NCBI RefSeq assembly: GCF_938040765.1
Contig: NZ_CALIAA010000130.1
Location: 1-15,199, forward strand
Source of the DNA: an uncultured Fretibacterium sp.
GTDB lineage: Bacteria > Synergistota > Synergistia > Synergistales > Aminobacteriaceae
Direction of reading: 5' to 3'
Length of the DNA stretch: 15,199 nucleotides
Made by a program: the position numbers and the translations under genes. Below the pieces are notes generated by a model. The model made no database searches and had not been told where the DNA came from. It saw only the letters and a program-made list of their open reading frames with translations. Below are positions 1 to 5,739 of the stretch, one piece after another. Every line of letters begins with the position of its first letter. Positions within the stretch are counted from its first letter, which is position 1.

Positions 1-14
1 CCCCCAAGCCCCCA

Positions 15-36
15 CGCCGCTATCCTGATAGCGGCG
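15..36. repeat. 10-bp perfect inverted repeat (possible terminator stem)
   Basis: Positions 15-24 and 27-36 are exact inverse complements separated by two bases (CT), so transcripts of either strand could form a strong GC-rich stem. It lies about 80 bases beyond the stop codon of the minus-strand selenoprotein gene and may end that operon. However, no U-tract follows the stem on the minus strand, so it is not a canonical intrinsic terminator. The rest of 1-113 holds no gene I can support. It also contains an 8-base direct repeat (GGCAAGCT at 42-49 and 64-71). Confidence 0.5.
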
Positions 37-113
37 GCCCCGGCAAGCTCTCTCCTCAAAACAGGCAAGCTGGGGTACCACCGGGAGGCGTCAGGGATTA
101 AATCAGCGTTTCC

Positions 114-1424
114 TTAGAACTTGGACGGGAAGACCGTGGGGGCCTCCACCGGCGTCGCGAGGGAGTCGAGGGCGGCCCCGACGCGGCTGGTGCGCAGCTG
201 CCACTCGGCCTCCTTGCTCAGCTCCGGGTCCCCGAGGGGATAGGGGACGGAGACGGTCTGGACCATGCGGTTCGCGCCCACCGTCTTGGCGACGTCGATG
301 AGGTTGCACATCACGACCACCGGGATGCCCGTGCGCTCGATTTCCCTTGCCATCGTTGCACCGCAACGAGTGCAGGTGCCTCAGGTCGAGGTGAGGACCA
401 CGGCGTCGACCTTGGCGTTGTGCAGCTCCTGGGCTATCTCCCTGCCGAACTTGGCGGCGAAGGCCTGAGTCGTGCCCGTGCCGACGGTGACGTAGTAGTA
501 GTCGTAGAGCTTACCGATCTTGCCCTGCTTCTCGAAATAGCGCATCGCGTCGACGGGGATGCCGCGGTCGGGCACCGCGCACATGGCCGCGGGGTCGAAG
601 CCGGCGTGGATGGTCTTGAACACGCCCTCGGGCAGGGAGTCGAGCTTCGAGATGTCGTACTTGCCCCACTTCTGGGCGGAGGCGCTCTGGATGCGGTCGG
701 GGTTGTCCACCGGGACGACGCCGCTCGAGGAGACCAGCGCGATGGTGGCCTTGCTCAGGTCGACGACGGGCGCCGCGGGCGGGATCCTCTCCATCTTGGG
801 GATGACGAGCTCAGTCTGGAAGGGCTCTCCGTTCAGCTTCTTCACCAGCATGTCGATGACGCGGTCGGCGGCCATGCGGCCGTCGGGCTGCGGAATCTCG
901 GCGCGGACGCCGCGCGGGAAGTAGCCCTCCTGCGCCGCGGGCAGCAGGGGCTCGCCCCTGGCGATCTTCTGGGCGAACTTGGCCATCAGGGTGAGGTCGT
1001 CCTTCATGAAGGTCGCCTTGCGGCCGCCCTTGAAAATGTAGGAGACGGCCTTGTATTCCTCGACGCCGGGGTTCTCCTCGTTCATCGAGGTGATGACCGG
1101 CACGCCGTACTTCTCGGCCACCGCCTTGCAGACCAGCCCGCAGCCCACGCCGTAGCGCCCGGCCATGAACGCGGGGCCGGCGAAGAAGATGTCGAACTCC
1201 CTGGTGTCGAGCCAGGCCAGGATCTCCTGCAGAGCCTCCTTGGTGTGGTTGGTGACGTAGTTGTCGCCGCAGGTGATCGTGTTGGTGACCTCGATGTCCG
1301 GCATCATCCCGTTCAGCATCACGGAACAGCCGATGAGCTGATCGTGGAAGACCGGTTTGGCGTCCGCGGCGTCCTCGCCGCCGACCTGACCGAAGAACTG
1401 GTTGATATAGTGGATTGCCTTCAT
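114..1424 (-). CDS. grdB: Glycine/sarcosine/betaine reductase component B, selenoprotein subunit (GrdB/GrdF/GrdH family)
   Basis: This is the substrate-activating selenoprotein of a Stickland-type reductase. With the pyruvoyl subunit it binds the amine, cleaves the C-N bond reductively and passes a carboxymethyl group to selenoprotein A. The frame is open from ATG 1424 to an in-frame TGA at 381-383, then stays open in the same frame to TAA at 114-116. Reading UGA as selenocysteine gives 436 residues with Sec at 348, flanked by the family signature VLTST-U-GTCTRCGATM. That length and Sec position match known GrdB proteins (about 436 aa, Sec near 350). A ribosome binding site, GAGGAGGG, lies 7 bases before ATG. 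The gene follows the pyruvoyl-precursor gene by 24 bases, so the two are co-transcribed. Standard gene callers would split it into two ORFs. The family is certain. The substrate (glycine, sarcosine or betaine) cannot be settled here, so the symbol is family-level. Confidence 0.93.
358..383 (-). promoter_or_regulatory. UGA selenocysteine codon with bacterial SECIS-like hairpin
   Basis: The UGA is at 383-381. The mRNA immediately after it folds into a hairpin: GCACC (379-375) pairs with GGUGC (362-358), then there is a single unpaired U (374), then GCA (373-371) pairs with UGC (365-363) around the loop CUCGU. A bulged U three pairs below a small apical loop containing GU is the layout known from the E. 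coli fdhF SECIS element recognised by SelB. Here the apical loop lies closer to the UGA than in fdhF. The pairing is read directly from the sequence; the SelB role is inferred. Confidence 0.72.
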
Positions 1425-1448
1425 TTCCTGTCCCTCCTCGCTGAACGG

Positions 1449-2756
1449 TTAAAAGTCGGCGCAGGTTCTTCTGGAGTAGCCGCTGATGTGGTTGGCGCAG
1501 AACATCCCGTTGTTCTCCATGACGAAGGAGCCGTCGGGATTGATGCAGCCCTCCCAGCCTCCGCTGTTGCCGTCGCGGGCCAGGGCCTCCAGCTCGCCGA
1601 TGACCTCCATCCTGGGGAACGTGTACATCTGGGAGACGTTTCCGGTGGTGACCAGGGCGTCGGTGGCGGGGTTCATGGACACCAGCGGCTGGGACGCGCC
1701 GTCGCGGCCCGTGCACTCGTCGGAGAGCCCGACCGTCTTGATTCCCAGCCTCTCGAGCTCCACCAGCATGGCGGTGTAGTCCACGTCGGGGTTGCCGTAG
1801 CCCTCCTCCACGACGACCGCGCCCTTCGCGCCGAGGTTGACCGCGATCTCCCCCGCCATCTTGACGCAGCGCACCTTCTCGTCCATCTTGACGTTCAGCG
1901 TGGACATCAAAACGCCCAGGAAGTTGATCGACTTGCCGTGCTCGGCGTAGAGCCTCTTGAGCATCGGGTTGACGGCGAACTCGTAGGTCGAGATCTTCGA
2001 GGACGAGGGCATGAAGCTGCCGGACACCACGCAGCCGTCGAGCAGCTCGTTGGGGTGCATCAGGGTGGGCAGGATGTGGTTGCCGTCCCAGCCGTAGATC
2101 AGGGTGTTGTAGCCCATGGCCTCCATCTGGGTCTGGGGCTGGAGCACGTAGAGCACGCCGGGCAGGGCCTTGACGGCGTCGCTGCGGTCGGGGATGGCGG
2201 GCAGGTCGTAGACCTCGAGATTCTCGGGCTCGAGGTCCCTGACGCACTGGCCGACGTACTCGGCCAGCCTCATGCCCGCCCAGCGGAGCGCACGGTTCTT
2301 CTTCTGCTGCTCCCTGCGCTCGAACTCCTCGTCCGTGTCCGCGACCAGGACGAGGTTCGGCATGTCCCCGAAGATGGTGTGGTGCTGATACTGGCCGCCC
2401 ATGGCGATCAGGCCGTCCTGAAATCCGCCGGCGTGCTCGCCCACGACGATCAGCGAGCAGTCCTGCAGGCAGTGCGTGCGGCCGGAACCGGCTATCTCCA
2501 TCTCGGACAGGACCCCGGGGAAGATCCCGTGTCCGCCGGATACCTTGCAGCGCATCTCGAGCGCCTCCTTGACGGGGCAGAGCACGACCTCGTCGCCGGG
2601 GTGCACGATGCGGAGGTCCGCGGTCGTGATGTGCTCGTCCTCCTTCACGACCTTCAGGAGCTCCTCTTTGTTGACGGTGAGGATACCCTTGCTGTAGCCC
2701 GTCTTGTCGCCGAACCTGATGTCCTTGACGTGGAAGGCTCCAATCTCAAGTCTCAT
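1449..2756 (-). CDS. grdE: Glycine/sarcosine/betaine reductase component B alpha/beta precursor (GrdE/GrdG/GrdI family)
   Basis: This is the proprotein of the pyruvoyl subunits of reductase component B. In this family the chain is cleaved at an internal cysteine, which becomes an N-terminal pyruvoyl group that forms a Schiff base with the amine substrate. The protein has 435 residues starting MRLEIGAFHVKDIRFGDKT, a typical family N-terminus. Cys242 lies in LLDGCVVSGSF and matches the processing cysteine I recall for GrdE (Cys242), so cleavage would give pieces of about 241 and 194 residues. ATG 2756 is chosen because the family start aligns there and AAGGAG lies 10 bases upstream; an upstream in-frame ATG at 2798 would sit on the promoter. 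It is the first gene of the operon. The C-terminal part (GGWEGC, NNGMFCANH, GYSRRTCADF) differs from the glycine-specific GrdE tail as I remember it, so sarcosine, betaine or another amine is possible. The symbol is family-level. Confidence 0.9.
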   Translation of the reverse strand: MRLEIGAFHVKDIRFGDKTGYSKGILTVNKEELLKVVKEDEHITTADLRIVHPGDEVVLCPVKEALEMRCKVSGGHGIFPGVLSEMEIAGSGRTHCLQDCSLIVVGEHAGGFQDGLIAMGGQYQHHTIFGDMPNLVLVADTDEEFERREQQKKNRALRWAGMRLAEYVGQCVRDLEPENLEVYDLPAIPDRSDAVKALPGVLYVLQPQTQMEAMGYNTLIYGWDGNHILPTLMHPNELLDGCVVSGSFMPSSSKISTYEFAVNPMLKRLYAEHGKSINFLGVLMSTLNVKMDEKVRCVKMAGEIAVNLGAKGAVVVEEGYGNPDVDYTAMLVELERLGIKTVGLSDECTGRDGASQPLVSMNPATDALVTTGNVSQMYTFPRMEVIGELEALARDGNSGGWEGCINPDGSFVMENNGMFCANHISGYSRRTCADF

Positions 2757-2801
2757 GCCGTGATCACTCCTTGGATATTGGGATAGAAATCCGTACAAAT
2801 C

Positions 2802-2807
2802 ATTATA
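2802..2807 (-). promoter_or_regulatory. -10 element of the grd operon promoter
   Basis: The minus strand reads TATAAT here, a perfect -10 hexamer, 45 bases before the start codon of the pyruvoyl-precursor gene. No good -35 is present at 16-18 bases (GGCGTT at 17), so an activator may be needed. Upstream, on the plus strand, AAAAACGT occurs twice (2837-2844 and 2861-2868), and AACG-N5-CGTT forms a small inverted repeat at 2833-2845. Either could be a regulator site. Confidence 0.5.
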
Positions 2808-2903
2808 GGAAAAGGAGGGGATCGAACGCCATAACGAAAAACGTTAGGGCGCGGGTAGTAAAAAACGTGACAGGAAGAGAGAAGGTTGGCGTCGGCCGTG
2901 AGG

Positions 2904-2932
2904 TTGACTTTTTCGAAAAAAGGCACTAGAAT
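2904..2932 (+). promoter_or_regulatory. Sigma-70 promoter for the leader and phenylacetate-CoA ligase gene
   Basis: TTGACT (2904-2909) and TAGAAT (2927-2932) are separated by exactly 17 bases, five of six matches in each box, which makes this the best promoter in the window. Transcription should start near 2939. A small inverted repeat (CTTGT at 2935-2939, ACAAG at 2944-2948) straddles the expected start and could be an operator or a 5' hairpin. The promoter lies about 290 bases before the ligase start, leaving a long leader. Confidence 0.7.
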
Positions 2933-2982
2933 CCCTTGTATTGACAAGCGCGAGGCGCGTTCATCGTAAAGGAGGGGACGTT

Positions 2983-3084
2983 ATGGCAGCATTCGATACG
3001 GTTTCATCGCACGGTCGTCGCGCCGGAGCGTTCTCCTTTACCGGCGCGGATCCTCTTCAGGGGATCTGCGCGGGGGATGCATGA
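2983..3084 (+). CDS. Putative 33-aa leader peptide
   Basis: This short ORF has ATG at 2983 preceded by AAAGGAGGGG with a 5-base spacer, one of the strongest ribosome binding sites in the window, and it ends at TGA 3082-3084. It encodes 33 residues, has no recognisable domain, and is placed between a good promoter and an intrinsic terminator, as leader peptides of attenuated operons are. Phe codons occur at positions 4, 17 and 19; the last two lie just before the first hairpin (3044-3071), which falls inside codons 21-30. There is no long run of one amino acid as in classical biosynthetic leaders. A role in ribosome-dependent control of the next gene is inferred from position. It could instead be an unrelated small protein. 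Confidence 0.5.
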   Translation: MAAFDTVSSHGRRAGAFSFTGADPLQGICAGDA

Positions 3085-3138
3085 TTCGCAATCGTTAGAA
3101 TTCACGCGCCGCGTATATTCCTTTGAAGCAGGGTCCGC
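3044..3138 (+). promoter_or_regulatory. Predicted antiterminator and competing hairpin in the leader RNA
   Basis: Bases 3046-3064 pair with 3119-3138 in a 19-bp duplex broken only by one bulged C (3129) and including three G-U pairs. Its 3' arm covers the 5' half of the terminator stem (3129-3133), so duplex and terminator cannot coexist. The same 5' region can instead fold on itself as a 12-bp hairpin (3044-3055 with 3060-3071, loop UUCA), which would free the terminator. Three mutually exclusive structures overlapping a translated leader ORF are the layout of an attenuator. The complementarity is seen in the sequence; the switching is inferred. Confidence 0.6.
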
Positions 3139-3162
3139 CTTCCGAGCGAGCCCTGTTTTTTT
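3129..3162 (+). terminator. Intrinsic terminator within the leader (attenuator)
   Basis: CAGGG (3129-3133) pairs with CCCTG (3151-3155), with further pairing of CGC (3136-3138) and GCG (3146-3148) nearer the loop, and is followed directly by seven T residues (3156-3162). It lies 44 bases after the leader ORF and 63 bases before the ligase start, with no other gene to terminate, so it most likely regulates read-through into the ligase gene. Confidence 0.72.
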
Positions 3163-3225
3163 GTGCGTGCGGCCTTTGGACGGGCGAAACGAGTCGAAAC
3201 GGATTCCTGAAAGGAAAGGGTGCCA

Positions 3226-4530
3226 ATGGGAAAGAACTATTACAGGAAAGCGGTCGAATGCGCTCCGCGCGAGGAGATCTCGAGGTGGCAGAGCGAGGGT
3301 CTCGTCAGAAGCGTCAGAAACGCCTACGAGAACTCCGGGTACTACCGGGAAAAGATGAGGAGGCACGGGGTGGATCCCTCCGCCATCAACGGCGTCGAGG
3401 ACCTCCATAAGCTGCCCTTCGTCTCGAAGGACGACCTGCGCGAGGCTTATCCTTACGGGCTGCTCTGCCGTCCGCTCTCCGAGTGCGTGCGCGTCCATTC
3501 GACGAGCGGCACCACCGGCAAGCGCGTCATCGCGTTCTACACCCGGCACGACATCGACGCGTGGGAGGACTGCTGCGCGCGTGCCCTCGCCGCGGCCGGC
3601 GGAACGAGGGACGACGTCGTGCAGGTCTCCTACGGCTACGGGCTCTTTACCGGCGGCGCGGGGCTCCACGGCGGCGCGCACAAGCTCGGCTCGCTGACGC
3701 TGCCCATGTCCTCCGGCTCGACCGACCGTCAGATCCAGTTCATGCAGGATCTCGGAACGACGATCCTCTGCTGCACTCCGTCCTACGCCGCGTACCTCGG
3801 CGAGACGGTCGTCGAGAGAGGGCTGAAGGGGACTATCAAGCTGAAGGCCGGCATCTTCGGAGCGGAGGCCTGGAGCGAGGAGATGCGCCATGACATCGAG
3901 GAGAAGCTCGGCATCAAGGCCTATGACATCTATGGCCTGACCGAGCTCGAGGGCCCGGGCGTCGGCTATGAATGCGAGGCGCAGCGCGGCATGCACGTCT
4001 GCGAGGACCAGTTCATCGCGGAGATCGTCGACCCGGATACGGGCGAGGCGATGCCGGACGGCGAGAAGGGCGAGCTGGTCTTCACGTCGCTCAACAAGGA
4101 GGCGTTCCCGATGATTCGCTATCGGACGCGCGACATCTGCATGCTTTCGCATGAAAAATGCCCCTGCGGGCGCACCCACGTGCGGATGGCGAAGCCGATG
4201 GGGCGCAGCGACGACATGCTCATCATCAAGGGCGTCAACGTGTTCCCGTCGCAGATCGAAACGGTGTTGATCAACAACGGCTACCTGCCGAACTACCAGC
4301 TCATCGTGGACCGCGTCAACAACACCGACACGCTCGAGATCAACGTCGAGATGAGCCGGGAGATGTTCAGCGACACGCTGGGCGAGATATCGGCGCACGA
4401 AAAAAAGCTCGTGAACGCGCTGCGGGGCTTCCTTGGAATCTACGCGAGGGTGCGACTCGTCTCGCCGAAGAGCATCGAGCGCAGCGAGGGCAAGGCAAAG
4501 CGCATCATAGACAGACGAAAACTCTATTAG
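3226..4530 (+). CDS. paaK: Phenylacetate-CoA ligase family protein (AMP-forming aryl-CoA ligase)
   Basis: This is a cytoplasmic adenylate-forming enzyme that would activate an aryl-acetate such as phenylacetate or indoleacetate with ATP and CoA, giving the thioester, AMP and pyrophosphate. The 434 residues match the compact PaaK family. Motifs visible are the ATP P-loop STSGTTGKR (92-100), YGLTE (236-240), the ribose-binding Asp in RYRTRD (303), a CPCGR element (312-316), the hinge region GRSDDMLIIKG (326-336) and the C-terminal lysine region GKAKR. ATG 3226 is preferred with AAAGGG 5 bases upstream; GTG 3220 is a possible alternative two codons earlier. An ACT-domain gene follows after 18 bases. 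In amino-acid-fermenting anaerobes this pair often accompanies indolepyruvate:ferredoxin oxidoreductase, which is not in the window. Expression is probably controlled by the leader terminator. The family is certain and the substrate is not. Confidence 0.93.
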   Translation: MGKNYYRKAVECAPREEISRWQSEGLVRSVRNAYENSGYYREKMRRHGVDPSAINGVEDLHKLPFVSKDDLREAYPYGLLCRPLSECVRVHSTSGTTGKRVIAFYTRHDIDAWEDCCARALAAAGGTRDDVVQVSYGYGLFTGGAGLHGGAHKLGSLTLPMSSGSTDRQIQFMQDLGTTILCCTPSYAAYLGETVVERGLKGTIKLKAGIFGAEAWSEEMRHDIEEKLGIKAYDIYGLTELEGPGVGYECEAQRGMHVCEDQFIAEIVDPDTGEAMPDGEKGELVFTSLNKEAFPMIRYRTRDICMLSHEKCPCGRTHVRMAKPMGRSDDMLIIKGVNVFPSQIETVLINNGYLPNYQLIVDRVNNTDTLEINVEMSREMFSDTLGEISAHEKKLVNALRGFLGIYARVRLVSPKSIERSEGKAKRIIDRRKLY

Positions 4531-4548
4531 ATCAGGGAGGAGAACATC

Positions 4549-5004
4549 GTGAAGGGGGAAAGGACAATGACGGCCAAACAGATTTCCGTCTTTCTGGAGA
4601 ACAGGCCGGGCAAGCTGGCGGAGTTCGTCGACCTTCTGCGCGGCAGCGGGATCGACATGCGGGCTCTTTCTCTTGCGGAGGCGGCCGACTTCGGCGTTCT
4701 TCGCACGATCGTCAGCGACCCCGACAAGGCGCAGCGCGTGCTGGCCGAGGCCGGGTTCATCTCGGCGGTGACCCCGGTGCTCGCGGTGGCGGTATCCGAC
4801 GAGCCGGGGGCGCTCTATCGCATCCTCGAGATACTGAGGGACGCCGAGATCAACCTCGAGTACAGCTATGCCTTCACCACGCGCAGAAATCAGGGCGCGT
4901 ACATGGTCTTCCGCGTCGCCGACGACTGCATCCCGAGGGCGGCGGAGCTCCTTGCCCGAAACGGGATAGAGGTGATAGAGCAGGAGGAAATCTACGGCCT
5001 GTAG
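4549..5004 (+). CDS. Tandem ACT-domain protein
   Basis: This 151-residue protein consists of two consecutive ACT domains. The first starts at QISVFLENRPGKLAEF (about residues 11-26) and the second at VLAVAVSDEPGALYRI (about 78-93). Each opens with the strand followed by the (R/E)PG-(K/A)L turn that forms the amino acid binding site in ACT folds. No catalytic domain is present, so it is probably a ligand-sensing regulator of its operon partner or of amino acid breakdown; stand-alone ACT pairs commonly sit beside PaaK-type ligases. GTG 4549 is chosen because AGGGAGGAG lies 6 bases upstream. ATG 4567, six codons later, fits the family N-terminus equally well and cannot be excluded. The spacing of 18 bases to the ligase stop indicates one transcript. 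The ligand is unknown. Confidence 0.88.
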   Translation: MKGERTMTAKQISVFLENRPGKLAEFVDLLRGSGIDMRALSLAEAADFGVLRTIVSDPDKAQRVLAEAGFISAVTPVLAVAVSDEPGALYRILEILRDAEINLEYSYAFTTRRNQGAYMVFRVADDCIPRAAELLARNGIEVIEQEEIYGL

Positions 5005-5007
5005 GGT

Positions 5008-5030
5008 GGTGCCGATCTTGGATCGGCGCC
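5008..5030 (+). terminator. Hairpin after the ACT gene (probable terminator)
   Basis: GGTGCCGATC (5008-5017) pairs with GATCGGCGCC (5021-5030) over 10 bp with one G-U wobble and a 3-base loop, starting 4 bases after the stop codon. Only a short CCTTT follows, so the U-tract is poor. It lies between convergent genes, where a terminator is expected. Confidence 0.55.
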
Positions 5031-5088
5031 CCTTTGAGCTCTTGCAACCGGTGACCCCGATGCTCTGCGACGGGAAAAACGGACGCCC

Positions 5089-5739
5089 TCAGCTCAGGTC
5101 GAGGTACCCCTCGCGGATCGCGTAGCGGGTCAGCTCGGCCATGCTGTTGCAGCCCACCTTGTCCATGATGCGGCGCCGGTGCGTGTCGACGGTGTTCTTG
5201 CTGATGTCGAGCCGCGCGGCGATCTGCTTGGCGTTCAGCCCTTTGACGAGGAGCTTCAGGACGTCCTGTTCGCGGTCCGACAGGGGAGAGGCGGACGACT
5301 TCGCCTCCGCCTGCAGCAGGCGCAGGTAGTCCTCGATCAAGGCGGGCAGCACGGATGGGGTCAGGTAGTATTGCCCGGCCACGACGGCGCGGATGGCCGT
5401 GTAGAGCTCGTCGGAGGTGCATTCTTTGAGGATGTAGCCTCGGGCTCCCGCCTTGAGGCTCTCCACGACGAGCTCGCGGTCGCCGTGCATGGACAGGACC
5501 AGCACCCTGATCCCGGGAAACTTCTCGGCGATCTGTCGGGTCGCCTGTATCCCGTTGAGGCGCGGCATGGTCATGTCCATCAGGACGACGTCCGGTTCCA
5601 TCAGGGCCGTCTGTTCCAGCGCCTCCAGCCCGTCCCGGGCCTGCCCTGCCAGCTCGATGCCCGGCGCCTTGAGGATCAGCTCCTTCAGCCCCTCCAGGAA
5701 AAGCTCGTGATCGTCGGCAAGGAGTACGCGGATGCTCAT
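5089..5739 (-). CDS. NarL/FixJ-family response regulator
   Basis: This 216-residue two-domain transcription factor has a receiver domain (about 1-120) and a LuxR-type helix-turn-helix (about 152-210). The receiver has the acidic pair Asp9/Asp10, phospho-acceptor Asp55 (VVLMDMTMPRLNG), Ser83 at the switch position and Lys105. The C-terminal domain shows LSDREQDVLKLLVKG and the recognition-helix region NTVDTHRRRIM. Its ATG overlaps the stop codon of the upstream kinase gene (ATGA), so translation is coupled and the two form a cognate pair. The open frame extends much further upstream, but that part is a shadow of the kinase gene; the family start is MSIRVLLADDHE. The target genes are unknown. 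The adjacent chemoreceptor operon and the convergent ligase/ACT genes are candidates only by position. Confidence 0.94.
   Translation of the reverse strand: MSIRVLLADDHELFLEGLKELILKAPGIELAGQARDGLEALEQTALMEPDVVLMDMTMPRLNGIQATRQIAEKFPGIRVLVLSMHGDRELVVESLKAGARGYILKECTSDELYTAIRAVVAGQYYLTPSVLPALIEDYLRLLQAEAKSSASPLSDREQDVLKLLVKGLNAKQIAARLDISKNTVDTHRRRIMDKVGCNSMAELTRYAIREGYLDLS

Noticed and set aside
40..95. GGUGGUACC on the minus strand after grdB looked like a T-box core, and the following GAGGAGAGAG like a glycine riboswitch stem.
   Set aside because: There is no terminator partner or specifier stem, and the conserved glycine-aptamer core is missing. The stretch lies downstream of grdB and any target gene is outside the window.
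353..383. TGA at 381-383 as a nonsense mutation making the reductase gene a pseudogene.
   Set aside because: The residues around it are the family selenocysteine site, the frame after it matches the family to the end, and a SECIS-like hairpin follows.
420..2786. A very long plus-strand open frame (788 codons) opposite the grd genes.
   Set aside because: It is an antisense shadow caused by high GC at third positions. Its composition is low-complexity (Val/Leu/Gly/His/Asp) with no domain, and the minus-strand genes are certain.
2941..2969. A perfect TTGACA at 2941-2946 as an alternative -35.
   Set aside because: No acceptable -10 lies 16-18 bases downstream (TCGTAA region). The TTGACT/TAGAAT pair just upstream is better.
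3119..3162. T-box riboswitch in the paaK leader (CAGGGU...CCCUG plus U-tract resembles T-box terminators).
   Set aside because: The diagnostic UGGN-containing antiterminator bulge (GGGUGGNACCGCG-like) is absent, and a well-supported leader ORF and an alternative long duplex occupy the leader.
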